From Chaetoderma sp. LZ-2023a (Eukaryota; Mollusca; Caudofoveata; Chaetodermatida; Chaetodermatidae): DNA of 64,000 nucleotides. Position numbers and translations under genes: made by a program. Of the stretch, positions 19,641 to 30,004 are shown one piece after another (position 1 is the first letter of the stretch; every line of letters starts with the position of its first letter). The notes below the pieces were generated by a model. The model ran no database searches. It was not told the DNA's origin and saw only the letters and a program-made list of their open reading frames with translations. The stretch lies in contig CM067367.1 of assembly GCA_034401795.1 (NCBI GenBank), positions 54,084,269 to 54,148,268 on the forward strand, read 5' to 3'.

Positions 19641-19804
19641 GGTATCATATAATTTATATCATCTAGCTAGTTAGGCTAAGTATGAGCTGTATCAATGATA
19701 TACCTTTCATAGTTCATACAATATCAACCCTTACCACCCTGATGTCAAAATTTAAAATTTTTAAATTAAATTAAAAGATGAACTGGTATTCATTTTTTAA
19801 CACT

Positions 19805-19965
19805 TTAACCCTGGAAATTTTTTTTTTAAATTCAATTTTCTCATGAGAAATGTCCATTTGCAGACTAAGAAATTTTTTTTCTTAAATTTAACACTGGAAT
19901 GACTGGCTAGGTTCTCAAGACTACCGCAAAAGCTGTTTTTGGCAGATATGAGTGTTAATGGTTAA
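19805..19965. mobile_element. Family 1 MITE, internally deleted
   Basis: It starts TTAACCCTGGAAATTTTTTT, contains GAAATGTCCATTTGCAGACT and GGAATGACTGGCTAGG, then jumps to the right arm CTACCGCAAAAGCTGTTTTT and ends GTTAATGGTTAA. The right half of the palindrome is missing. Confidence 0.7.
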
Positions 19966-20454
19966 AGGAAAATTGTGCCCAAGATGGGCATTGTTGGGTA
20001 GACTGGCTTGGTGGGTGGGCAGTATCCTTTGTGTTTTTATTACATCACTAAAACTCTAGCTTAAAAAGCATAAATTATTTTCATGTCATTTGTTAACTTT
20101 TTTGTAGTTATTCAAGCGATGTGCATGAGTGCTCACACTACTCCTGTTTACTGTAGCATTAGGTGTCTAGGCTGGAGTTGTTTAAAAGATCATATCACTC
20201 CTTCTTGGCTCATTTCCTTGTAAATAAGTTTCATATTTAGCTCGCACGAAAACCATGTTTCCAGAAGTCCAGGATGAAGGGTACTTTCACTCTCAGGATA
20301 AATCACATTAGAACCAGTAATCACCCAAGGTGTCTTGATTTGATTGGAACACAGAGTGGTGAAATGAGGAATTGTAATTTATGCAAACACATTGTATAAA
20401 TAACTGTTTAATTAAATTCCAGTCTCCATTTCAAGACAGCAATACAGGAAATGT
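19966..20454. other. No gene seen
   Basis: Unremarkable AT-rich sequence without supported features. Confidence 0.4.
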
Positions 20455-20545
20455 GTTGAATATTTTGAAACTAATTTGACAGGCAAATGTTGATGCCCAG
20501 CATTTTCCAGTCAAATTAGTTTCAAAATATTCAACATAATATTCC
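20455..20545. repeat. Family 2 foldback core
   Basis: TTGAATATTTTGAAACTAAT, TTGACAGGCAAATGTTGATG, then CCAGTCAAATTAGTTTCAAA and ATATTCAACATAATATTCC: a clean foldback of about 35-base arms. Confidence 0.75.
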
Positions 20546-21163
20546 TTACAACCAAAGGATTGATCATTTGTGTTCTATAAGGGTTAACTGTATGTGGTTA
20601 GCTTTGTGAGAAGGAGCATATATTACCTCCAGCCTTAATTGAGAGTAATCAGTGAATGAATCTGTGCCTGTGAAGCTCTTATTAATCATTATACAGTAAC
20701 CGCCTGAGGTTAATATAGTGTGCGGTAATGGATCACCCCCTGAGCCTTCTAGTCATCATTGCTGTGTCCATTAGACCCTAGCTGTGAAAGTGTTTGCTTA
20801 GCAAAGAAAATACTGTCATTCTATTCTCTATTATTGTAAAGGTGTTCCTCAGTGATATTTGCTCATTCTCATTCAAACCAGGTAGAGCTGACTGTGATGA
20901 GGCAGAGGTGGACAATACTGTCAGAATTAAATATTTGGTATATAGTTTAAATCAGTATTTGAAAGCTACATAGAAAATCACTTTTACTGTTAGTGTGAAC
21001 TCCTATAGTTAGAGGTGATGACAGAGTTGCTACTGTGATTTTCTGCTTGTTGTTATTTTTATTGGGGACTACACCAAGTCAGTTTGTCAGCCTGTCTGTC
21101 TGTCAAATTGTTTACATTTCGTACAAAACGTAGGTCACGACTTGTGTGGAATGCTTGTTTTTA
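20546..21163. other. No gene seen
   Basis: Unique-looking; no open frame of note. A CAGCCTGTCTGTCTGTC patch lies near 21090. Confidence 0.4.
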
Positions 21164-21401
21164 TTAACCTTTTAATGGTTAAGCCGGCCCAAACCGACTT
21201 CTGTAGTGGTCTTAGGAATGTCCATTTGCTGGCCAATAGAAGACTATTTTTTAAAGTTTACCACTGGTATGACTGGCTCGATAACCGAGCCAGTCATTTC
21301 AGTGGTAAATTTTCAAAAGTAGTCCTCCGTGGCCTGTAAATGGACATGTGATAAGCAAATATTTAAGATTTCATGACCAAATTTGACCATTAAAGGGTTA
21401 A
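21164..21401. mobile_element. Family 1 TTAA foldback MITE (full)
   Basis: TTAACCTTTTAATGGTTAAG to GACCATTAAAGGGTTAA. The core GACTGGCTCGATAACCGAGC is perfectly palindromic around the centre. A clear full copy with TTAA at both ends. Confidence 0.8.
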
Positions 21402-21653
21402 TATTATTAATCAGTCAATAAAGGATTTAGCTGTCAGTGATCCGTATTACAAATGATTCGATGGGCTTTTCCTCATGGTGACCGACTTAGAAATCTGGAT
21501 TTGTATCATATGATGCCACAAATCAGACCAGCGATCTAGAACTGAAAGGACATTGCGGATTGCTAGCTTTAATATTTAGTTCTGCCCATCCAGGTGCGAT
21601 GATTACAGGTAAATTATTATGCACAATCAAACATGCTCAAGAGACCACCTTTT

Positions 21654-21715
21654 GTGTGTGTGTGTATGCGCATGTGTGTGTGTGTGTGTGTGTGTGTGCG
21701 TGCGTGCGTGTGTAT
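21654..21715. repeat. (GT)n microsatellite
   Basis: TG repeats with GCG and TAT interruptions. The Cys-Val-rich frame over it is an artefact. Confidence 0.95.
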
Positions 21716-21789
21716 GCACGGGAGCATGTGGGTGAGGTGCACATTTTTGCCACCTTTGCCATTAATGGGTTAAGACTTGTGGATATAAT

Positions 21790-22568
21790 ATGCGCAGTAA
21801 GGTATAGCTATGCGCATAGCTATGCACAGTAATGTAAAGCTATGCGCAGTAAGGTATCGCTACACTCAGTAAGGTATAGCTATGCGCAGTAAGGTATAGC
21901 TATGCGCAGTAAGGTATAGCTATGCGTAGTAAGGTATAGCTATGCACATTAAGGTATATCTATGCGCAGTAAGGTATAGCTATGCATAGTAAGGTATAGC
22001 TATGCATAGCATGGTAGAACTGTGTGTAGTAAGGGATAGCTATGCATAGTATGGTATAGTTATGCACAGTAAAGTATAGCTATGCCTAGTATGGTATAGC
22101 TATGTGCAGTAAGGTAAAGCTATGCACAGTAAGGTATAGCTATGCACAGTAAGGTATAGCTATGCACAGTAAGGTGTAGCTATGCATAGTAAGGTATAGC
22201 TATGCATAGTAAGGTATAGCTGCGTAGTAAGGTGTAGCTATACTTAGTAAGGTGTAGCTATGTGTAGTATGGTATAGCTATGCGTAATAAGGTATAGCTA
22301 TGCGTAGTAAGGTGTAGCTATGCGTAGTAAGGTGTATCTATGCGTAGTACGGTGTAGCTATGCATAATATGGTAAAGCTATGCGTAGTGAGGTGTAGCTA
22401 TGCGTAATAAGGTGTAGCTATGTGTAGTAAGGTGTGTCTATGCATAGTATGGGATAGCTATGCGTAGTATGGGATAGTTATGCACAGTAAGTTGTAACTG
22501 TGCTTAGTAAGGTATAGCTATGCATAGTATGGTGTAGCTATGCGTAGTAAGGTGTAGCTATGCACAGC
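21790..22568. repeat. 20-bp minisatellite, about 38 units
   Basis: The unit CAGTAAGGTATAGCTATGCG repeats with exact 20-base phase from about 21790 to 22220, then continues with mostly CGTAGTAAGGTGTAGCTATG variants, including a shortened unit near 22225. Two sub-types dominate different halves (GCGCAGTAAGGTATAG early, GCGTAGTAAGGTGTAG later), which indicates local spreading of variants. The ATAGCTAT segment is self-complementary. It abuts a G-rich stretch and then the Penelope fragment at 22.68 kb. Confidence 0.95.
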
Positions 22569-22679
22569 AACATATATCATATAATATGAGCGCGGTGGGG
22601 GTGGGTGGGGGGAGTGTGGCTGCATTAAGTTTTCGTGTCCGCCCATCCATCCGGCAGTCACATACATACATGTCTTCAA

Positions 22680-23767
22680 TAACATTACTATAACCTCTAT
22701 GGTCCTGAATGGCAAAATCACCACTGATATTGCCAACGGCCTGAGAATCGATAACCCCAGAACCTCGAGATTCTACCTGCTGCCAAAAATACACAAGGCA
22801 AAGGATGGTTCTTTCATCCCAGGCAGACCAATGATTAGTGGCAATGGCTACCCTACTGTACACATCAGTAGTTTTGTAGATGAACACATCAAAATTCATC
22901 TACCAAAAATAACGTCATATGTCAGGGACACCACTGATTTCATAAACAAACTTAAATTATATGGTGTCCTACCAGAAAGCGCTCTTCTCATCACTATGTC
23001 TCTTTACACAAACATCCCAAACGAGGAGGGTATTAGAGCTACAGCGAAATTCATCAGGGCCAATGGCACCCCGGGCCAGGCCAGCCCCCCCGGTCGCTGT
23101 TGTCTCTGCTGAAAATGTTCTGACATGCAACAACTTCACTTTCAACAATAATCACTACCTCCAAATTGGAGGGACAGCTATGGGTACAACGGTAGCACAT
23201 AGTTATGCCATAATTTTCATGGCGGACCTAGGAAACAGACTACTCAATAGCGCACCACACCAGCCCGCTATTTACTTGCGTTATATCGATGACATCTTCA
23301 TACTATGGTTAGAAGGAAGGGAGAAACTGGATACATTCATTCAACATATGAATACGTCACATGACACCATAAAATTCACAACTGAAATCTCATCAACAAA
23401 AGTGAGCTTCCTTGACACACTAGGTTCGATCTCGGAGAAACAGACATTCTAGTTCGACTTATTCACCAAACCTACTGACACTCATGGGTGTCTGCATTGC
23501 TAGTCAGCTCACCCGGGCTCCACCAAAGATGTGAGTCCATATGGTCAATTCCTGAGATTACGCAGAATCTGCAGCAACATTAAAGATTATGAGAAACACG
23601 CTTGTGACACAATCACACATGAGAATCGTGGTTATCCCACTAATCTCTTAATAGATAGCTACAACAAAGCTATCCAAAAGGAGAGAATGTCATACATAGA
23701 TTTCAGAAATTTGTTTAACCATTCATGTCCAAACTTTGTTGACTATGGTCAGAATTTTTTTTTTTAA
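22680..23767 (+). pseudogene. Penelope-like reverse transcriptase, 5'-truncated and broken
   Basis: It encodes the RT core of a Penelope-like element, which copies RNA into DNA at chromosomal ends or nicks. Visible motifs in order: FYLLPKIHKAKDG (~22768), GRPMISGNGYPT, FVDEHIK, SYVRDTTDFINKLK, ALLITMSLYTNIPNEEG (~22980), then after a frameshift near 23085 NNFTFNNNHYLQIGGTAMGT, YIDDIFILW (~23283), IKFTTEISSTKVSFLDT, stop, FDLFTKPTDTHGCLHC, stop, SPYGQFLRLRRICSN and RGYPTNLLIDSYNKA. The usual motif A is T-x-D-V-S-S-LYTNIP; here the Asp-Val-Ser is missing, so one catalytic Asp is lost, while the YIDD catalytic pair remains. The GIY-YIG endonuclease is absent: sequence after 23767 is unrelated. 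The N-terminus is also missing. Confidence 0.85.
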
Positions 23768-24015
23768 CATTCAAGAACTGTTCTTCAGTTGTTCCTGAAA
23801 ACTTTCTAGAACAGTTTAGGACCATTTCAAGAACTTTAAAGCTCCCAGGCTGTTCTTCATTTATTCCTGAAAATTCTCAAGAACAAATTACGAACATTTT
23901 AAGGACATTTATGTTCCTCAACTGTTCTAGAACAACGATTGCGTACAGTTCAAGAATAGTTCTTAATGTTCTAGAACTGTTCATGAACTTTTCTTAATAC
24001 AAGAACAGAATTTCG
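23768..24015. repeat. Cluster of AGAAC / GTTCT palindromic motifs
   Basis: About 240 bases densely packed with GAAC and GTTC half-sites, such as AAGAACTGTTCTTCAG, CTTTCTAGAACAG, GTTCTAGAACAACG and TTCTAGAACTGTTC. It directly follows the Penelope fragment. This may be a decayed short tandem repeat based on a ~17-base palindrome, or the 3' end of the retroelement. Confidence 0.6.
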
Positions 24016-24164
24016 CATGACTATTAACTCTGACTAATTATCTAATTGATTATGTAATAACATATAATATTGAATTCCACGCAAAGGGAATTTTCTAACA
24101 ATCATGTGGAAAAGGTACAGATATCTCTTCTGATGAACAACTCTCTGAACATTATCATTAAGTT

Positions 24165-24265
24165 CCTTAGGCAGCAACGTCTTCCAGTCAAATTAATTTC
24201 AAAATTTTCAACAGAATAAATTTTATAGCGTAAAGAATTTACTTTTTCAGGGATTTGTGTGTGAA
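24165..24265. repeat. Family 2 right half
   Basis: TTAGGCAGCAACGTCTTCCA, GTCAAATTAATTTCAAAATT and TTCAACAGAATAAATTTTAT, then TACTTTTTCAGGGATTTGTG, as at 6960-7010 and 13530-13565. Confidence 0.65.
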
Positions 24266-24500
24266 AGGGCTACTGTAATTAGTGTTTGATCATCACACAT
24301 TCCCACTTCACCTTCATCCCAACCCCATATTACGCGCATGTAACTGGCCTCCCCCACCCCCATGCACAGCTGTCCAGTTCTCTGTGACTTAGTAACTCAA
24401 TGGCAGATGTGCTTAAGAATATCATAATCAAGTTATTGACACTTTTTTATCCTGCATATAATAATATACAAAAACATTATTTTATGAACTCATCAATATA
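24266..24500. other. No gene seen
   Basis: Short unique spacer without supported features. Confidence 0.4.
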
Positions 24501-24504
24501 GGGA

Positions 24505-24605
24505 AGCCTGCTGAAAATTTTGAAAATAATTTGACTGAAAGTTGTTGCTGCCATAGGCAGCAACAACATTCAGTCAATTTGTTTTTAAGATAGTCTACAG
24601 GATTT
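24505..24605. repeat. Family 2 foldback core
   Basis: GAAAATAATTTGACTGAAAG, TTGTTGCTGCCATAGGCAGC, AACAACATTCAGTCAATTTG: a foldback with a nearly absent loop. Confidence 0.75.
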
Positions 24606-24802
24606 CAGCTATGACATTAGTAAATGTAATTTTCAGTATCTAAGATGAAAGGTGTTAATAATGTCCTGCAAATGAAGTTAAGAAATGAGTTTGTCTGAAT
24701 TCACAGCTGAGACTGGCATTGATCAGCCTGTCCCTAGTTAGCGTGATTACAGCTGCAGATTGGAGAGACCATCTGCCTAATTCTCTGGACACAAGGTGAT
24801 GA

Positions 24803-24829
24803 GGGGTGGGGGGTGGGGGGGGGGGGGGC
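24803..24829. repeat. Poly-G tract
   Basis: GGGTGGGGGGTGGGG followed by a longer G-run; G-quadruplex potential, length probably unstable. Confidence 0.9.
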
Positions 24830-25011
24830 TTTAAAGCTGAACAGATGCACTAAAATAGTCAATGCTAAACCAATAATATTTTAAATGCAATGCACATAAG
24901 CATTTGTATCAGTTATTGAATAATACTTTTACATGTCAGTTCAGCTTTAAGACAGGTGATTGTAAGATGGTTGTGAAGCTACAAAAGGTCTTTCCTATGT
25001 CAGTTAACACT

Positions 25012-25235
25012 TTAACCCTCATATCAGCCAAAACAGCTTCTACAGTGGTCTTGAGATATGTAAATTTGCAGACCAAGAGAAGAATATTTTTGAAATTTTA
25101 CCTCTGGAATGACTGGCTCGATAACGAGCCAGTCATTCCAGTGGTAAAATTTCCAAATTACTCTTCTCCTGATCTGCAAATTTATATTTTCTTTGAGGAA
25201 ATTTTCTTGAACAAATTTAAGACTTAAAGGGTTAG
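25012..25235. mobile_element. Family 1 TTAA foldback MITE (full)
   Basis: TTAACCCTCATATCAGCCAA to GACTTAAAGGGTTA; central GACTGGCTCGATAACGAGCC is a perfect palindrome. The 107-codon frame 24904-25227 crosses it and is spurious. Confidence 0.8.
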
Positions 25236-25396
25236 TGATGTTTGAGTTTGATAATAAAGCATATTATTGTTTGGTTAACAAATCACATCCTAGAATTTTG
25301 TACATGTATGTTGTAATGATCGATACTTTAATCTGCACACAATAATTAGATTTTTGCCAACTCATTGTCACCTGATTAATTAGCCATTTCACAGCT

Positions 25397-25555
25397 TTAA
25401 TTGTCATCCCCGCGAGAACCAGCCTCTGTTATGGTTTTGTGGAATGTATGCACAGGCCAACAGAATACAATTTCGGAACCACTCATTCCAGTGGTAAATT
25501 TTCAAAAATTGTATTCTCTTGGCCTGTAAATGCCCATTGACCATTAAAGGGTTAA
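25397..25555. mobile_element. Family 1 MITE, internally deleted
   Basis: It contains GAATACAATTTCGGAACCAC, CATTCCAGTGGTAAATTTTC and ends GACCATTAAAGGGTTAA; the centre of the palindrome is gone. Confidence 0.7.
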
Positions 25556-25564
25556 TGGCGAACT

Positions 25565-25735
25565 GGACAAAAATAAGCTCTGCAGTTATCTTGAGGTAGT
25601 CAAAAGAAGAGTATTTTTTAAACTTTACGCCTAGAATGTCTGTCTCCATAACAAGCCAGTCACTCTAATAGTCAATTTTTAAAAATCTTCTGGCACTACA
25701 AATGGACAATTAGTAAGCATAAATTTGAAGTTACT
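25565..25735. mobile_element. Family 1 MITE, diverged
   Basis: CTCTGCAGTTATCTTGAGGT, AGAATGTCTGTCTCCATAAC, AAGCCAGTCACTCTAATAGT and CAAATGGACAATTAGTAAGC preserve the order with many substitutions. Confidence 0.55.
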
Positions 25736-25936
25736 AAGAAAATCTAATTATATAATACTAATAATATATACTTTGAGTTGAGATGGCTAAGTAAGGTTCC
25801 TTTTGGAAATTTTGTTGACACAGCCAAAGGTGACAATTGTACAGAAGTAAGTTTTTACTTGGCAAAACTGGGGATTTGCTTATTGTGAAATTTTATCAAG
25901 CCCAATAGTGTCCAATACAAGGTCAAAGGTGACATC

Positions 25937-25938
<2 letters not shown>

Positions 25939-26024
<86 letters not shown>
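25939..26024. repeat. (TA)n microsatellite
   Basis: An uninterrupted TA run of about 86 bases, followed directly by GTGAAAGTTGTTGCTGTA, a Family 2-type sequence. Tyr-Ile frames are artefacts. Confidence 0.98.
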
Positions 26025-26027
<3 letters not shown>

Positions 26028-26429
26028 AAAGTTGTTGCTGTATGGCGGCAGCAATTAAACATATAATACCTTCTATGAATGGTGTTATGGGTCGGCGTGC
26101 CCTATAGGAGGGTGGTGGCATGGTTTATGTGGGTGGGGCGCTAAGCTGGACGAAGGAGGATGTGCTTATTATTTCAGATTGATCACTTCAGGGTCACCTG
26201 CCCATGGACTACCATAGCTCTAGTAACACCATTTTTGCACTAAATTCTAAAAACACCCCTTCATGGTACAGATGTTTGAAGTATGAATATTTTGAATAGA
26301 AAGTATCTGATAGTTACGATGCCACCATATGTGAAGACTGTTAGTAGGCTTCTTTTCAAGGTACTCAGAATTAAAATTATAAAAAGTTGTATTGAACTCT
26401 TTTAAATGTTCAAGATTTGTCCGGAAAGT
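26025..26429. other. No gene seen
   Basis: A short G-rich patch (GGGTGGTGGCATGG) and AT-rich unique sequence; no supported feature. Confidence 0.4.
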
Positions 26430-26610
26430 TTACAGTTTTGTTTAGTAAATATCCTTTTACTGGCCAAAGCAGACAATTTTTTAACATTTACCACTGGAAT
26501 GACTGGCTTGATTATCAAGCCAGTCATTTAAGTGGTAAAGTTTCAAAAATAGCCTCTTGGGCAGTAAATGGAGCTTTCTCAAGACCACTGTGGAGGCCAT
26601 TAACTTGACG
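26430..26610. mobile_element. Family 1 foldback MITE
   Basis: The core GGAATGACTGGCTTGATTAT pairs with CAAGCCAGTCATTTAAGTGG; right arm AAGACCACTGTGGAGGCC. Left end degraded. Confidence 0.7.
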
Positions 26611-26648
26611 ATAGATAACTGCCGAGATAAATTTTGGCCCGTTATCCA

Positions 26649-26870
26649 TTAACCATTTAATCGTCAAATTTGGTCAACAAAATTAAAATATCTGCCTATT
26701 GATTGTCCATTTACAGGCCAAGAGAACACAATTTTTGAAAATTTATCACTGGAATGGCTTAACTGAGCCAGTCATTTGAGTGTTAAATTTCCAAAAATTG
26801 TCTTCTCTTAAGCCAGTAAATGAACCTTCCTCAAGAACACTGCTGAGGCCATTAACTTGACCATTTAAAT
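26649..26870. mobile_element. Family 1 TTAA foldback MITE
   Basis: TTAACCATTTAATCGTCAAA, TTGTCCATTTACAGGCCAAG, core with GAATGGCTTAACTGAGCCAG, right arm ending GACCATTTAAATG. Confidence 0.7.
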
Positions 26871-27334
26871 GTTAGTCAGAATTGGGTTTCTTTCAGTTGG
26901 GAGAGTGTTAGGTCTATCCATTTCTTCGCCACATGTTATTGTTTTGTTCTTCTTGGAAAAAATGTGGATAATTCTACAGAGACACAGCTGTGCCAAGAGT
27001 GTAGCAATTCCTTAATGCGCTAATTTGGCAACTTTCCACTGGTGCCGGTTGGACGAATAATGAACGAACGCAGAAGAACCTAATTATGATGTGACATCAA
27101 TAAATTGTAGCTAGAACCTTGCCGTAGAAATATGCGTATAAGAACTGTTTTGTTCAGAAATATTAAAAGCAATTCATTTACATGATAGATTTTAAGCTTT
27201 CTAAACTTAATATATAGAAACCGGATCGATGATGGTAACAATGGCAGCACAACAATAACAACATGAACCAATGCAATAATTAAATAATTGAGTGAATGTT
27301 CTAGAGGCTGGAGATACACCAACCAAACTAAGCC

Positions 27335-27336
<2 letters not shown>
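26871..27336. other. No gene seen
   Basis: Unique AT-rich sequence; the minus-strand frames at 27080-27521 owe their length to the trinucleotide repeat that follows. Confidence 0.4.
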
Positions 27337-27368
<32 letters not shown>

Positions 27369-27369
27369 G
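27337..27369. repeat. (CAA)n microsatellite
   Basis: About 11 CAA units, followed by GTGGCAGCAGCAGC. Confidence 0.95.
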
Positions 27370-27534
27370 TGGCAGCAGCAGCAAAAGACATCCTTGCATG
27401 TCAGGCATGAATAATGGTGTAAAATCGTAACACGCACAACATTTTGAAAATAGAAATGATCTTGTTTTAATGTTTTATGTTTAACAAGTAAGCAAGCCAA
27501 TCTGACCTCCCTGAAACTCAATTTCCAGAAAACT

Positions 27535-27790
27535 ATACAGGTAAACTGTAGGACATTTTGAAACTAATTTGATTGGTTGCTGTTGCTGCCTATGGTAGCA
27601 ACAGCGCCCAGTCAAATTAGTTTCAAAATATTCAATAGAATGGTTATTAAGTAGTAAAGCCATACTTCGTACACGTGACAGACTATTAATAGTTCCTGAT
27701 GGACTTAAATATGCCATCATCATTCATGATATATTTTAATTGCCAAGTCAGCCTATGTGTTTGATTATGATGTACATATGTGACTGACAG
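27535..27790. repeat. Family 2 element
   Basis: Foldback halves AAACTAATTTGATTGGTTGC and GCGCCCAGTCAAATTAGTTT around GTTGCTGCCTATGGTAGC, followed by the long arm (CATCATCATTCATGATATAT, GATTATGATGTACATATGTG). Confidence 0.75.
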
Positions 27791-27829
27791 ATTGCATTCC
27801 TCTATTGATTATGGAACACACAACTATCA

Positions 27830-28215
27830 CAGAGGGATAAATTTCTATCTATGCCACGCTCATTTAGCACTAAGCTCCGCCCACTTTCTACATAGTATTA
27901 AATCTTTGAACCCAGAATTCCTGAATCTCGATTACAAGGTAACTACCAGTATATACAGATAAGCTGTTGAACATTTTAAAGCTTATTTTACTGGTCTCCC
28001 AGTCAAATTAGTTTCAAAATATTCAACAGAATGTTTATTAAATTGTAAATTTGCTCTAAAAATACAATGGAGACTGTTTAGTTGTCAAACCTCTGCCCCT
28101 TTCCCCAGTGGAACCTACTTCATTTGATCATACTGTCAGCTAACAAGTGATGTATAGTTAATTAGGACATCTGATATTACCTGAGTGACATATCAGATCC
28201 CTCCATTGATGGCCA
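27830..28215. repeat. Family 2 element
   Basis: CATTTAGCACTAAGCTCCGC, ACTTTCTACATAGTATTAAA, foldback half TATTTTACTGGTCTCCCAGT, AAATTAGTTTCAAAATATTC, and the distal arm ending ACATATCAGATCCCTCCATT. Confidence 0.7.
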
Positions 28216-28419
28216 TTAGGCGCTAATGATTGACTTATTATGGTATCTGGATCATTGTATGGATGAGTGAGCAGGAGCATTAATTTTCCCCAAATATGTG
28301 TTATGAGAGCTCAACAGGAACATATGGCGATGAATGACTTATTGAATCCTGTTAAGCCATTTCATTTCGCAGGTGCCTCAGGCTTCAAATATTGACAGTT
28401 ATAAATATAAAAGCTGCCA
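28216..28419. other. No gene seen
   Basis: Short unique spacer. Confidence 0.4.
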
Positions 28420-28520
28420 AATATTTTGAAAACAGTTTGGCGGAGAGCCATTCCTACACAAACGTCATTGCTGTCTTAGGCAGCAATAACTGTCAGTAAA
28501 ATTGTTTTCAATATAATCAT
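28420..28520. repeat. Family 2-like foldback core
   Basis: AAATATTTTGAAAACAGTTT with CATTGCTGTCTTAGGCAGCA and CTGTCAGTAAAATTGTTTTC: a diverged foldback. Confidence 0.6.
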
Positions 28521-28847
28521 TGAGATTTTGATGCTATATATATATATATATAAACCTGATAGAATAGTGAATGGCTAACTTGATGACCACCACCTGTCAA
28601 TCTGTGTTCTGGCCACTTTCACTGGATATAGCAGCAGCTGGCCACTGGGAGTTGGCCACTGGGCAGCTGTTGTTATGTCCATTGAAGGTTTAGGGATTGA
28701 TACCAGATGAGAAATGATATGAGTTATTCTGCACTTGATAGATAATAATGGTCATTATCTCTATAATATTGTATTCAACTATTTATTACCGCTTACCTCA
28801 AGGTTTACTTTTGAGAATTATGCTGCTCTTCCCATAGAGGAAGGATG
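28521..28847. other. No gene seen
   Basis: Holds a short (TA)n run (28533-28551) and a near-duplicated GCTGGCCACTGGGAGTTGGC / CACTGGGCAGC. No gene. Confidence 0.4.
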
Positions 28848-29256
28848 GTATTGACTAGGCTTGTGTGATTACGTGATTAAATCGAAAATCGCGATTATGT
28901 TTTAAATTGTGAATTTATATGATTAAAAATTAAATAATCTAATAAACGTGAATATTTTCTATTGCATAAAATATTTCAAAACCTAACTTTCAATAACTTT
29001 TTAATGTGATAGGGAAAGAGAAGGCTATCACTGGAATGCCTGGCTCGATTCTCTAGCCAGTCATTCCAGTGATGCATTTTCAAAAATAGTCTTCCTACCC
29101 TGCAAATGGACTCTTCTAAACACAGTTTCAATTTTCGTCATTGAACTTGTTTGTTATTCTGTCTTGGTAATTTGTATCCAAGCTGATTAATCAAGTAATC
29201 ACGATTATTTTTAATAATCGATCGCGATCAGTCCACGCAATAATCGCACAAGCCTA
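28848..29256. mobile_element. hAT-like MITE with a split 8-bp target duplication
   Basis: The element is 28856-29256. The left end TAGGCTTGTGTGATTACG is the reverse complement of the right end (AATAATCGCACAAGCCTA) apart from 1-2 bases. Subterminal ATCGAAAATCGCGATTA and TAATCGATCGCGATCA also pair. The preceding 8 bases (28848-28855) are GTATTGAC. After the right end come GT(T), then the DIRS element, then ATTGAC at 36162-36167, which restores a GT(T)ATTGAC duplicate once the DIRS element is removed in thought. An 8-bp duplication is typical of hAT. The interior holds a diverged Family 1 foldback at about 28990-29125. No transposase frame. Confidence 0.75.
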
Positions 29257-29553
29257 GTTGTTATTACACCACAAAAACATCCATTACCGTTCAATCACTA
29301 CTTGCTAAATCAATTATTTGCATTTTGCTATCAGAATAAGATTTTTATGCCTGCATACACACCTCCCCATGCCTAATCCTATTCCTATGGACCCTCAACC
29401 AGGCTACTGGTTGAGTCCCACCTCCAGCCTACCATCAGGTATAGACTGGCACCAGTCTATACTCACCTCATAGTGACGCTTGTCGCTATGCACACTCACG
29501 CATGCGCATCAGAGCCCGAATAGGAAACAGATTCACTTTTTCAATTATTCTGC
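29257..29553 (+). repeat. DIRS family A left inverted terminal repeat
   Basis: GTTGTTATTACACCACAAAA, then ACCGTTCAATCACTACTTGC and GGCACCAGTCTATACTCACC. The last parts are the reverse complement of 35835-36095. The match ends near AGATTCACTTTTTCAA. Confidence 0.85.
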
Positions 29554-30004
29554 ATGCAGAATAGTTGTCTAAAAATATTTATATAAGTTTTTGTGTTTTG
29601 CGCTGTGGCAGCGATACCTTTTGACTTTATATCTCGGAACAATATGCCCAATATGAAGTCAATCCTCCCTAAGTTACGTCTAGGAGTATAATTGTGTTTA
29701 TATGGTATCTTATAGACGAATTTATATATTACCGGTTTTCGCGAAGATCGTTATTTGCTTCGTGGTATCTTGATTGTTATGCCTATCCTAAATCAAGTCA
29801 TCATCATTGATAATGTCCAGTCCATATATAGAGCCTGTAACGAAGTTATTTCTAGTGCATTATAAGGATTATATTAAAATCCCTTGAAAGTTTCTGGTAA
29901 GGAAATTTGAATTTTCCCGCCGTTAGAACTGAGTTGAGGGTGTCTCTTGTGTGAGAGTTTGAGCGGTATGCTCCATTGTTACGTTTTTTCGTTTGTAGGA
30001 GTTA

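Noticed and set aside
21790-22568. CRISPR-like array
   Set aside because: Units are contiguous 20-mers without spacers; this is a eukaryotic minisatellite.
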